Shown piece by piece: positions 54,709 to 62,843 of a DNA stretch of 64,000 nucleotides (positions within the stretch are counted from its first letter, which is position 1; the number at the start of each line of letters is the position of its first letter). The stretch is from Rhodoferax sp. (GTDB taxonomy: Bacteria; Pseudomonadota; Gammaproteobacteria; Burkholderiales; Burkholderiaceae_C). The position numbers and the translations under genes were made by a program. Below the pieces are notes generated by a model. The model did not search any database. It was not told where the DNA came from and saw nothing but the letters and a program-made list of their open reading frames with translations. The stretch covers positions 1-64,000 of the forward strand of contig NZ_JAUYQD010000026.1 in NCBI RefSeq assembly GCF_030697375.1, written 5' to 3'.

Positions 54709-55716
54709 ATGCAACTCGCTCCTTTGATTGAACTCAGCCGAGGCGGCACGCCCGAATGCCTGCACTTCGGCTCCGTGGCGGTGGTCAACACCCGGGGGCA
54801 ACTGCTGGCCCAGGCAGGCGATCCCCATGGGATCACCTTCACCCGCTCCACCCTGAAAGTGCTGCAGGCCCTGCCCTTTGTCGAGGCCGGTGGGCCGCAG
54901 CAATTCGGGTTTTCAACCGCGCAGGTGGCCCTGCTGTGCGCCAGCCACAGCGGCGAAGACATGCACGTCACCCAGGTGCAGCACATGCTGGAGACCACCG
55001 GCCTGACGTACAAAACCCTGCGCTGCGGCTGCCATGTGCCGGGCATCTTCACCCTGCTGGACCAGGCACCGCCCGCAGGGCTTGTGTTTGACGAGCGGCA
55101 CCACAACTGCAGCGGCAAACACGCCGGTTTTCTGGCCTACTGCGTGCAGCACGACCTGCCGCTAGACGACTACCTCAACCCCAGCCATCCCCTGCAGCAA
55201 GCCATTCGCCGCGAGGTGGCCCGGGCGGTCGGCATGGACACGGCGGATTTGAAAATGGGCATCGACGGCTGCTCGGCCCCCAACTACGCCATGCCCCTGT
55301 CACGCCTGGCCTATGGTTATGCACGGCTGGCCAGCGGTGAGCGCGATGCCGAGTTGGGCGGCAGTTTCGCCCCGCTTCTGGAGGCCATGACCACGCACCC
55401 CGAGATGGTGAGTGGCACCGGGCGCAGCGATCTGGCCTTCATGCAGGCCGGGCGCGGCGACTGGGTGAGCAAGGTGGGCGCCGACGGCGTGCAGGTGGTG
55501 GGGAGCCAAAGCCGGGGCGAGGCCTTTGCCATCAAGATCAGCGACGGCAACAAAGCCGCCCTGTTTGCCACCACCGTGGAGGTGCTGGACCAGCTGGGCT
55601 GGCTGGACGACGCCGCCCGCCAAGCCCTGCAGCCCTGGCGCGCACAAACGCTGCTCAATGCCCGAGGCCTCCCCGTGGGGGAACGCCGGCCGGTGTTTAC
55701 CTTGCAAAAACCCTGA
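54709..55716 (+). CDS. Asparaginase of the Rhizobium etli AnsA type
   Basis: Predicted L-asparagine amidohydrolase, 335 residues, of the class unrelated to E. coli AnsA/AnsB. Hallmarks are ALPFVEAGG, LLCASHSGEDMHV, LRCGCHVPG, HHNCSGKHAGFLAYC (Cys-Lys catalytic/zinc region) and KMGIDGCSAPNYAMPLSRLAYGYARL. Start MQLAPLIELSRGG. Divergent from the carboxyltransferase gene, 129 bp apart. Confidence 0.9.
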   Translation: MQLAPLIELSRGGTPECLHFGSVAVVNTRGQLLAQAGDPHGITFTRSTLKVLQALPFVEAGGPQQFGFSTAQVALLCASHSGEDMHVTQVQHMLETTGLTYKTLRCGCHVPGIFTLLDQAPPAGLVFDERHHNCSGKHAGFLAYCVQHDLPLDDYLNPSHPLQQAIRREVARAVGMDTADLKMGIDGCSAPNYAMPLSRLAYGYARLASGERDAELGGSFAPLLEAMTTHPEMVSGTGRSDLAFMQAGRGDWVSKVGADGVQVVGSQSRGEAFAIKISDGNKAALFATTVEVLDQLGWLDDAARQALQPWRAQTLLNARGLPVGERRPVFTLQKP

Positions 55717-55731
55717 ATCGAAGGCCCGGGC

Positions 55732-56427
55732 TCAGTCCCGCCGCAGGGTGAAGGTCTCAAACAAGGCCGCCACACGCTCCACCAGCTCCGCGCTGGGGTA
55801 GCCCGCCGTGCTGGCAGCGCCCAAGGCCGGGTCCACGCAGCCCGTGCCGCGAAACACCTGCAAGGCGTAGTGGCGCACGCCCAAGGCGCTTAAAGTTTGC
55901 GCCAATGCCAGAAGGTCTGGCTCGGACTGCAGGGCCGGGTGCACCGTGGTGCGGAATTCGTGTGCCACGCCGCTGGCCAGCACCTGCGCGGCACTGTCCC
56001 AGACCCCTCGCGCACTGTCGCGCACCCGGGTGATGGCGTCATAGCCCTGCGGCGTCGCCTTGATATCCATACCCACCCAGTCCACCAGCGGCAGCACCTC
56101 CTGCAGACGCCGGGGGTACATGCCGGCAGTGTGCAGACCCACACAGAAGCCCAGCGTGCGCACTTGGCGCATCGCCTCCGCCAGTGCAGGGTCCATGGTG
56201 GGCTCGCCGCCGCTGAAGACCACTGCGTCGATCAGCCCCACGCGCCGCTGGAATAGCGCCAGCACCTGTGCCCACGCCACCGGGCTGTCTTCGGTGCGGG
56301 GCTGCAAATGGGGGTTATGGCAATACGCGCAAGCCCAGGGACAGCCCTGCACAAACACCACCGCCGCCAATTTACCGGGGTAGTCGGTGGCGGTGAAGGG
56401 CGTGATGCCGCCTACTTTGAGTGGCAA
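55732..56427 (-). CDS. nrdG: Anaerobic ribonucleotide reductase activating enzyme
   Basis: Radical SAM enzyme that generates the glycyl radical on NrdD. It has 231 residues, starting at TTG 56427 (read MPLKVGGITPFTATDYPGK), inside the last codons of the 65-residue gene upstream (16-bp overlap), so translation is coupled. The 4Fe-4S motif is Cys29, Cys33, Cys36 in FVQGCPWACAYCHNPH; VVFSGGEPTMDPA is the SAM-binding GGE motif. Longer than E. coli NrdG (154) and of the PflA-like type common with this NrdD class. Confidence 0.93.
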   Translation of the reverse strand: MPLKVGGITPFTATDYPGKLAAVVFVQGCPWACAYCHNPHLQPRTEDSPVAWAQVLALFQRRVGLIDAVVFSGGEPTMDPALAEAMRQVRTLGFCVGLHTAGMYPRRLQEVLPLVDWVGMDIKATPQGYDAITRVRDSARGVWDSAAQVLASGVAHEFRTTVHPALQSEPDLLALAQTLSALGVRHYALQVFRGTGCVDPALGAASTAGYPSAELVERVAALFETFTLRRD

Positions 56428-56609
56428 TTGCGCTCGCTGAAATAGGTGCGCTCATGGAATTCGCCCTTCTTGCCGGTGTTGAAGGACGCCATGGGCCGGT
56501 GGTAGCCCATCACGCGGGTCCACACTTCGCAGCGTTGGCGTTCGTCGTCGCGCAGGACGAGGGTGGCGGCTTGGGGGGCCAGGAATTGTTGTTCGCTCAG
56601 ATCGGTCAT
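56412..56609 (-). CDS. Separate glycyl-radical segment of anaerobic ribonucleotide reductase
   Basis: A 65-residue protein starting at ATG 56609 after AAGGA. The body CEVWTRVMGYHRPMASFNTGKKGEFHER is the C-terminal glycyl-radical region of NrdD enzymes; Gly35 in RVMGY is the expected radical site. The main nrdD gene upstream ends without this region. The two frames differ and are separated by 67 bp with a proper ribosome-binding site, so this is a true separate gene rather than a simple nonsense mutation. It overlaps nrdG by 16 bp. Confidence 0.82.
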   Translation of the reverse strand: MTDLSEQQFLAPQAATLVLRDDERQRCEVWTRVMGYHRPMASFNTGKKGEFHERTYFSERNCHSK

Positions 56610-56676
56610 CGGGGGTTTCCTTGGAGGTTTGTCGGTAGGGATTCGTTACTGCTGCGCAGCGCGGGGTGCATGCGGC

Positions 56677-58716
56677 TCAGTGCGCTGCTTCCAATTGCTT
56701 GCGGGCAATCAGATCGGCATCACACTTGGGGCAAAAATCGTGGCGCCCGCCCAGGTAGCCGTGCTTGGGGCAAATCGAAAACGTGGGCGTGACGGTGATG
56801 TAGGGCAGGCGAAAGCGCGACAGCGCGCGTTTGACCAGTTGGCGGCAGGCTTCGGCGCTGCTCAGCGGCTCGGTCATGTACAGGTGCAACACGGTGCCGC
56901 CGGTGTATTTGCGCTGCAGGTCGTCCTGCATCTCCAATGCCTCGAACGGGTCGTCGGTGTAGCCCACCGGCAACTGGCTGGAGTTGGTGTAATAGGGCAT
57001 GTCTTTCGTGCCCGCTTGCAGAATGTCGGAGAACTGCTTGGCGTCTTCCTTGGCAAAGCGGTAGGTGGTGCCTTCGGCTGGGGTGGCTTCCAGGTTGTAC
57101 ATGTGGCCGGTCTGGTCCTGAAACTCCAACATGCGCGCCCGCACATGGTCGAGCAAACGAATGGCGAAGGCGTGGCCCCACTCGGTGCTGATGTCCTCGC
57201 GGTCCTGGGTGAAATTGCGAATCATCTCGTTAACGCCGTTGATCCCCAGTGTGGAGAAGTGGTTGCGCAGCGTGCCCAGGTAGCGCTTGGTGTACGGGAA
57301 CAGGCCGTTGTCCATGTGCCGCTGGATCACCTTGCGCTTGATCTCCAGGCTGTCGCGGCCCAGTTCCAGCAGGGTGTCCAGTTCTTTCAGCAGGCCCGGC
57401 TCGTCGCCCTGGTGCAGGTAGCCCAGGCGCGCGCAATTGATGGTGACCACACCCAGCGAACCCGTCTGTTCGGCCGAACCAAACAGGCCGTTGCCACGCT
57501 TGAGCAACTCGCGCAGGTCCAGTTGCAGGCGGCAGCACATGGAGCGGATCATGTTCGGCTTGAGTTCCGAATTGATGAAGTTCTGGAAGTAGGGCAAGCC
57601 GTACTTGGCCGTCATCTCGAACAGGGCTTCGGCGTTCGGGCTGTACCAGTCGAAGTCTTCCGTCATGTTGTAGGTGGGAATGGGAAAGGTGAACACCCGG
57701 CCCTTGGCGTCGCCTGCCATCATCACCTCGATGTAGGCGCGGTTGACCATGTCCATCTCGGCCTGGCAGTCGCCATAGGCAAAGTCCACCTCCTGGCCCG
57801 CAATCACCGGCACCTGTTCACGCAAGTCTTCCGGACAAATCCAGTCGAAGGTCAGGTTGGTAAAGGGGGTCTGGGTGCCCCAGCGGGAGGGCACGTTCAG
57901 GTTGTAAATCAGCTCCTGCAAACACTGGCGCACGGCGGCATAGTCCATGCGGTCCTTTTTGACGAAGGGTGCCATGTAGGTATCGAACGAACTGAAGGCC
58001 TGCGCCCCGGCCCACTCGTTTTGCAGCGTGCCCAGAAAGTTGACGATCTGCCCGACCGCGCTCGACATGTGTTTGGGCGGGCCGCTCTCCACCTTGCCCG
58101 GCACCCCGTTCAGGCCTTCATTGAGCAGGGTGCGCAGCGACCAACCGGCGCAGTAACCGGCCAACATGTCCAGGTCATGGATGTGTATCGCTGCGGTACG
58201 GTGTGCCGCACCCACCTCGGGCGGGTAGACGTGGTTGAGCCAGTAGTTGGCAATCACCTTGCCCGAGACATTGAGGATCAGGCCGCCCAGCGAATACCCC
58301 TGGTTGGCATTGGCGTTGACACGCCAGTCGAGCTGCTGCAGGTACTCGTTCATGCTGGACTCCACGTCCACCAGGGTCTTGCGGTCGTTGCGCAGCTTTT
58401 TGTGCTGCTCGCGGTAAACGATGTAGGCGCGCAGGGTCTTGGGGTAGCCGGCGTCGAACAGGGCGGCTTCGACTGCGTCCTGGATCTGCTCGATGTGCGG
58501 TGTGGCGTGGCCCTGGACCTTGATTTTTGGCACCACCAGGTACTGGGTGAGGCGCAGCGCCTCGGCGCCATCAAACTCAGCCGTGACCTGCGCCGCCCGC
58601 TCCAGGGCCTGTGCAATTTTGCACGCATCGAAGGGTTTGATGCCTCCGTCGCGTTTGATGATGTGGGTGAAGACGGGTGCGATATGTGAGCTCAATGTTA
58701 TCCCCTGAAACACCAT
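56677..58716 (-). CDS. nrdD: Anaerobic ribonucleoside-triphosphate reductase, main chain lacking radical segment
   Basis: Oxygen-sensitive class III ribonucleotide reductase, 679 residues. N-terminal ATP-cone (about 14-105: IKRDGGIKPFDACKIAQALERAA) and the ten-stranded barrel with substrate-site Cys in MIRSMCCRLQLD and TINCARLGYLHQ. It ends SICPKHGYLGGRHDFCPKCDADLIARKQLEAAH, the zinc region, and stops before the RxxGY glycyl-radical motif, which is on the 65-residue gene 67 bp downstream. The start may be ATG 58716 or a TTG seven codons later after GGGG. An FNR-type box lies 74 bp upstream. Confidence 0.93.
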   Translation of the reverse strand: MVFQGITLSSHIAPVFTHIIKRDGGIKPFDACKIAQALERAAQVTAEFDGAEALRLTQYLVVPKIKVQGHATPHIEQIQDAVEAALFDAGYPKTLRAYIVYREQHKKLRNDRKTLVDVESSMNEYLQQLDWRVNANANQGYSLGGLILNVSGKVIANYWLNHVYPPEVGAAHRTAAIHIHDLDMLAGYCAGWSLRTLLNEGLNGVPGKVESGPPKHMSSAVGQIVNFLGTLQNEWAGAQAFSSFDTYMAPFVKKDRMDYAAVRQCLQELIYNLNVPSRWGTQTPFTNLTFDWICPEDLREQVPVIAGQEVDFAYGDCQAEMDMVNRAYIEVMMAGDAKGRVFTFPIPTYNMTEDFDWYSPNAEALFEMTAKYGLPYFQNFINSELKPNMIRSMCCRLQLDLRELLKRGNGLFGSAEQTGSLGVVTINCARLGYLHQGDEPGLLKELDTLLELGRDSLEIKRKVIQRHMDNGLFPYTKRYLGTLRNHFSTLGINGVNEMIRNFTQDREDISTEWGHAFAIRLLDHVRARMLEFQDQTGHMYNLEATPAEGTTYRFAKEDAKQFSDILQAGTKDMPYYTNSSQLPVGYTDDPFEALEMQDDLQRKYTGGTVLHLYMTEPLSSAEACRQLVKRALSRFRLPYITVTPTFSICPKHGYLGGRHDFCPKCDADLIARKQLEAAH

Positions 58717-58777
58717 AGGTAGTGCGGAGACGAATGCTACCCACTATATGTAGTGCCAACAAGCCCAGTTAAATTTG

Positions 58778-59452
58778 TTATCGGGATCGTTGATCTGGAT
58801 CAGAAGTTGGTCGATATCCCAGTTGTTGCGCCACAAAACCATCAAACGCGGCCACCAGGGGTTGCAGTGCCTGGGGGTCGCGCCCCAGTTGCGCCAAGGC
58901 GGCGCAAGTCGCCTCCAGTGTGGACAGTTGGTCCGGGCGATGGGCTTTGCGGATGCGGTAATTGGAAGCCGGCAGGTCGCACAAAGACAGGCGGGGCAAC
59001 TGCTGCAAGAGTGGATTGAGGTACAACATCTTGCGGCTCTTGCGCCAAGTGCCGTCCAACACCACCAAGCGCAATTGCGCGGGATCACACAGCACCGCTG
59101 GCTCCAGGGCGGGATGCGCCGCGATGCCCATGGAGCGGTCGTGCGGGGTCTGGGGGTACAACAAAACCGTGGTTTTAGGCTGGTTGGCCCCTGCCCCAGG
59201 CCGAAAAGGCGCCGTCAGCAGCGCCTGCAATTCCTGCGGCGCAAACACCTCCCCGGTCACCATACGGCTGTTTGGCAAGCTCATATGCAGCAGCCGCGCA
59301 CTGCCTTTGGCCTGGTTCACCTCCAGCGGATGCTGCAAGACCAGCACCTCCACCGCATGGGTCACCGGCACCACCCAAGGGCAGATACAGCTGCTTTGGG
59401 GGCGCAGGCAACACACACAGCGGGTGCGGCGAGAGGGAGTCGGGGTGGTCAT
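58778..59452 (-). CDS. tapT: DTW-domain tRNA-uridine aminocarboxypropyltransferase
   Basis: Transfers the 3-amino-3-carboxypropyl group of S-adenosylmethionine to tRNA uridine (acp3U). Starts at ATG 59452 (MTTPTPSRRTRCVCCLRPQSSCICPW), 224 residues. The N-terminal Cys cluster CVCCLRPQSSCIC is typical, and the DTW-family core is LRLVVLDGTWRKSRKMLYLNP (Asp-Gly-Thr-Trp) followed by LCDLPASNYRIRKAHRPDQLSTLEA. Same strand as nrdD, 61 bp upstream of it; the FNR-type box lies in its last codons. Confidence 0.9.
   Translation of the reverse strand: MTTPTPSRRTRCVCCLRPQSSCICPWVVPVTHAVEVLVLQHPLEVNQAKGSARLLHMSLPNSRMVTGEVFAPQELQALLTAPFRPGAGANQPKTTVLLYPQTPHDRSMGIAAHPALEPAVLCDPAQLRLVVLDGTWRKSRKMLYLNPLLQQLPRLSLCDLPASNYRIRKAHRPDQLSTLEATCAALAQLGRDPQALQPLVAAFDGFVAQQLGYRPTSDPDQRSR
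58790..58803 (-). promoter_or_regulatory. FNR/Anr-type box upstream of nrdD
   Basis: TTGATCTGGATCAG matches the TTGAT-N4-ATCAA consensus at nine of ten positions. Its centre is 80 bp upstream of the nrdD ATG. A candidate -10 hexamer TATAGT lies at 58748-58743, about 51 bp from the box centre, which would fit an FNR site near -61. Anaerobic control of nrdD by FNR is well established in other bacteria. Confidence 0.6.
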
Positions 59453-59613
59453 GGAGGTCGCAAGCAATGCGTCGGAGCGGGTGGAGCCGGGGTGGTAAAA
59501 GTAACAGTTTGTACTTTTCGCCCAAGCATAGCCCGAATGGGCCATTGGCCGCTATGCTTGCCCGCGAGTGAATTCGTTGGGCGACCCACAATAATATTGA
59601 GATGGGGTCGAGG

Positions 59614-59639
59614 GAGGTCTCAATGGGTGTTGAGACCTC
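59614..59639 (+). promoter_or_regulatory. 10-bp inverted repeat upstream of the cyclic-nucleotide-binding gene
   Basis: GAGGTCTCAA (59614-59623) is perfectly repeated inverted as TTGAGACCTC (59630-59639) across a six-base loop. It ends 27 bp before the ATG and 15 bp before the GGAGG ribosome-binding site. It could be an operator or a 5'-leader hairpin. No T-tract follows, so it is not a terminator. Confidence 0.65.
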
Positions 59640-59666
59640 GGTAGCAACGTTTGCGGAGGCCTCACC

Positions 59667-60158
59667 ATGTATACGAATCCCCAGTTTTCAAACAAGACCG
59701 ACATCCAGGGCCTGATCCAGGCCTTTGTGCTCAACCACGGAGAGAACGCCCTGAGCAGCAAGGTCACAGCCGCCCAATGGGAAGCTTTGGCCAACTACAT
59801 GCAGCCGTTCACCCTGGCGCAAAGCCAGGTATTGATCAAACAAGGCGCCCACGACCGCACCCTGTATTTTGTGGAAAGCGGCAGTTTGAGCGTGCATTTT
59901 GAGGACGAAAAGGAACGCATCCGCCTGGCGCTGGTGGGTTCCGGCTCGGTCCTGGGCGAAGGGGGTTTCTTCTCCCACCTGCCGCGCAATGCCACCGTGC
60001 AAGCCGCCACCGAATGCAAGATGTGGGGCATCACACCCAACCGGTTTGCGGAACTTTCGCAACGCCTGCCCGCAGCAGCCTTGGCCTTGACCATGGCACT
60101 GGGCGCCATCGTGTGCAAACGCATGCAGGACCGCCGCCGGCGTATTGCGGTCACCTGA
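59667..60158 (+). CDS. Cyclic-nucleotide-binding-domain protein without DNA-binding domain
   Basis: A 163-residue protein consisting of one cNMP-binding/Crp-like domain (about 28-150): QSQVLIKQGAHDRTLYFVESGSLSVHFED and GSGSVLGEGGFFSHLPRNATVQAATECKMWGITPNRF. The usual phosphate-binding-cassette Arg-Ser/Ala is RNATV. It stops at RMQDRRRRIAVT, with no helix-turn-helix, so it is unlikely to be a transcription factor. Its neighbours suggest a stress role. GGAGG precedes the ATG. Confidence 0.85.
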   Translation: MYTNPQFSNKTDIQGLIQAFVLNHGENALSSKVTAAQWEALANYMQPFTLAQSQVLIKQGAHDRTLYFVESGSLSVHFEDEKERIRLALVGSGSVLGEGGFFSHLPRNATVQAATECKMWGITPNRFAELSQRLPAAALALTMALGAIVCKRMQDRRRRIAVT

Positions 60159-60339
60159 AACGGGGCATTCGCAAGTCCCCCCTGCGCCCAACACACGGGC
60201 CTCCGCATGGGCGCCCGACACGGTTGATTCTGTTGCGTTTTCTCATCCAATTCGCGGTGGGGCAGGCCTAGCATTCCTTTGCACGCTGTGCACCAAGGCA
60301 TGAAGTATCCGGCCCCTCTCTGAACCGACAAGGAACACC

Positions 60340-60798
60340 ATGGAAACGACCTATGTCCTGATCGCCGATGCCCACCGCGCACGCTGCTACGAGCGGCAAC
60401 TCCCGGGCCATGTACTGGTGGAGGTGGCCGATTTCGTGTTTCCGCAAACCAGATCCTCCGCTGAAACGGATGCCGGTGATTGGACAGGCCCAGCCGACAA
60501 AGGCCATGGCCGCACAGCCCACGCCGGCACGCAGTTCGAACCACGCACCGAAGTGCCCGACAAAGAGCGCGCCAACTTCGCACAACAATTGGCCACGTAC
60601 CTCAATGCCGCAGTGGCTGAACAACGTTGTCACGCACTGGCTCTGATCGCCACCAGTCCTATGCTGGGCGATCTCAAGCCCTTGCTGGCTCCAGCCGCCT
60701 CCAAGGCTCTGCGCCGTACCGTGGCGAAAGACCTCACCCATTACACCGGGCCAGAGTTGTACGAGCGTGTCAGCCGTGCCCTGGAGTGGCCCGATTGA
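60340..60798 (+). CDS. Host-attachment-protein family (baeRF-like) protein
   Basis: A 152-residue protein of the family annotated as host attachment protein after an Agrobacterium gene, distantly related to eRF1-like folds. Features: TTYVLIADAHRARCYERQLPGHVLVEVADF at the N-terminus, a linker DKGHGRTAHAG, then FAQQLATYLNAAVAEQRCHALALIATSPMLGDLKPLL. In other genomes it is often found with stress genes; a role in translation or stress is inferred, not shown. AAGGA lies upstream of the ATG. Confidence 0.82.
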   Translation: METTYVLIADAHRARCYERQLPGHVLVEVADFVFPQTRSSAETDAGDWTGPADKGHGRTAHAGTQFEPRTEVPDKERANFAQQLATYLNAAVAEQRCHALALIATSPMLGDLKPLLAPAASKALRRTVAKDLTHYTGPELYERVSRALEWPD

Positions 60799-60849
60799 GG
60801 GGCGATGGGCAAACAACCCGGGGCTGCGTCCAAACCGGGGCCATTAGGG

Positions 60850-62772
60850 TCATGGCCCACCCAGCGCAAGCTCTGGTTTCAATTCCATGGCCAAGGCGCG
60901 AATAGCGGGCTCGTCCAGCGTTTCCTTGTCCAGCAAGGCGCGTGCGCCACGCTCCAGCACATCGCGGTTGGTGCGCAAAATAGCGGTCGCCCGCGCGAAG
61001 CCGTCCATCACGATGCCCCGGATGGCTTCGTCAATTCGCCGCTGCGTTTCCTGCGACATGGAGGCGGCGTGGGGAAACACGGCTTCCGGCACATCCAGCA
61101 TCTGCGGGCGCTGCTGCTCCAGTGCCACGTAGCCCAAGCCCTCGTCCATACCGTAACGGGTCACCATGTCGCGGGCCATGCCGGTGGCCTTGACCAGGTC
61201 ATCCGCCGCCCCGGTGGACAGCACATTGAACACCAGCTTTTCAGCCGCACGCCCGGCCAGCAAGACCGCTATTTTTTGCTCCAGCTCAGGGCGGGTGACC
61301 AGGTAGCGGTCTTCGGTGGGGCGCTGGATGGTATAGCCCAAAGCGCCAATGCCGCGCGGGATGATGGACACCTTGTGCACCGGGTCCGTGCCTTTCTGCG
61401 CCAGCGCCACCAGCGCATGGCCCATCTCGTGGAACGCCACGGCTTCGCGCTCTCGGGGGTTGAGCACCCGGCTCTTGCGCTCCAGGCCGGCCACCACCCG
61501 TTCCACCGCGGCCGTGAAGTCTGCCAGCGTGACATGCTCCGCTTTGCGCCGGGTGGCCACCAGCGTGGCTTCGTTCACCAGATTGGCCAGGTCCGCACCG
61601 CTGAAGCCGGGGGTCAGGCCGGCGACGTCCTCCAACTTCAAGCGGGCGTCCAAGGTGATTTTGCGCACATGCACCTTCAGGATATCGGTGCGGCCCTTGC
61701 GATCCGGGCGGTCCACCAGCACCTGGCGGTCAAAACGGCCCGCGCGCAGCAGGGCGGGGTCCAGCACTTCGGGGCGGTTGGTGGCCGACAGAATGATCAG
61801 GCCGACCGAAGAGTCGAAGCCATCCATTTCCGAGAGCAGCTGGTTCAGCGTCTGCTCCTTCTCGTCATGTCCACCCAAACCCGGAAAGGCGCCACGGGCA
61901 CGCCCCAGTGCGTCCAATTCGTCGACAAAAATGATGGCGGGAGCCCGCAAACGCGCCTGCTCGAACAAATCCCGCACCCGCGCAGCCCCCACACCGACAA
62001 ACATCTCGACGAACTCGCTGCCCGAAATCGAAAAGAAGGGCACGCCCGCCTCCCCCGCCACCGCTTTGGCCAACAGGGTCTTGCCCGTGCCCGGCGGCCC
62101 CACCAGCAGCACCCCTTTGGGAATATGGGCGCCCAAACGGCCATATTCCTGCGGGTGCTTGAGGAAGTCCACCACCTCTTCCAGCTCGTGGCGTGCTTCA
62201 TCAACCCCGGCCACGTCGGCAAAGGTAATACCCGTGTTGGTTTGCACGTAAATCTTGGCGCGGCTTTTGCCAATGGAGAGGAAGCCGCCCATGCCCTGCT
62301 TCTCGGCGAAATTGCGAAACAGGAAAAACCAGACTCCAAAAAACACCAGCGCGGGCAAGGTCCACGACAGCAGGTCTTTCAGAAACGTGTTGTCCACCAC
62401 CCGGGTGTAGGGCACCTTGTATTTTTCCAGGCGCGCAGCCAGCTCGGGCTCCACCCGTACGGCTACCAGGGTGGTCTTGTTTCCATCCGCGGCTTTGAGT
62501 TGCCCAACGACGGTTTTCTCGGACACCGTGACGTTGTCAATGCGCCCCTCCTCCAGGGCCTTTTCAAATTCACTGTAAGGCACCACTTGCGCATGGCTGG
62601 CGTACTGCCACAGGTTTTGGAGCACCAGCAACAGGACGAGCGCTATGGCCCAGTAGCCCAGATTCCACGTCTGCTTCTTGTCCAATGCCTGCCCCCACAC
62701 GGTACGGGTTGAAGCCTTCAGGCTACGCGCGGGCGCTATCGCAGGTGTGCGATTTCTCAAAGGGACTCGCAT
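60850..62772 (-). CDS. ftsH: FtsH-family membrane AAA protease, accessory type
   Basis: ATP-dependent zinc protease. It has 640 residues from ATG 62772, but the first 30 residues are unlike FtsH and have no good ribosome-binding site; a TTG at 62682 (read [12 protein letters not shown]) after GGGGGC is a credible alternative. Membrane segments at about 41-55 and 137-152. Walker A GPPGTGKT (225-232), Walker [12 protein letters not shown], second-region [21 protein letters not shown], zinc motif HEMGHA (448-453). It differs from housekeeping FtsH in sequence and in its context next to degQ, and so is probably a second, stress-linked copy. Confidence 0.92.
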   Translation of the reverse strand: MRVPLRNRTPAIAPARSLKASTRTVWGQALDKKQTWNLGYWAIALVLLLVLQNLWQYASHAQVVPYSEFEKALEEGRIDNVTVSEKTVVGQLKAADGNKTTLVAVRVEPELAARLEKYKVPYTRVVDNTFLKDLLSWTLPALVFFGVWFFLFRNFAEKQGMGGFLSIGKSRAKIYVQTNTGITFADVAGVDEARHELEEVVDFLKHPQEYGRLGAHIPKGVLLVGPPGTGKTLLAKAVAGEAGVPFFSISGSEFVEMFVGVGAARVRDLFEQARLRAPAIIFVDELDALGRARGAFPGLGGHDEKEQTLNQLLSEMDGFDSSVGLIILSATNRPEVLDPALLRAGRFDRQVLVDRPDRKGRTDILKVHVRKITLDARLKLEDVAGLTPGFSGADLANLVNEATLVATRRKAEHVTLADFTAAVERVVAGLERKSRVLNPREREAVAFHEMGHALVALAQKGTDPVHKVSIIPRGIGALGYTIQRPTEDRYLVTRPELEQKIAVLLAGRAAEKLVFNVLSTGAADDLVKATGMARDMVTRYGMDEGLGYVALEQQRPQMLDVPEAVFPHAASMSQETQRRIDEAIRGIVMDGFARATAILRTNRDVLERGARALLDKETLDEPAIRALAMELKPELALGGP

Positions 62773-62843
62773 TAGCGCCCACTAGCATCCGGGTTCGAAG
62801 CGGAGGCTGGTGCAGAGTGCAAACCCTTTGAAAAGGACGATCC

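Noticed and set aside
56563-58689. A 708-codon plus-strand open frame
   Set aside because: Antisense to nrdD, which has clear domain content.
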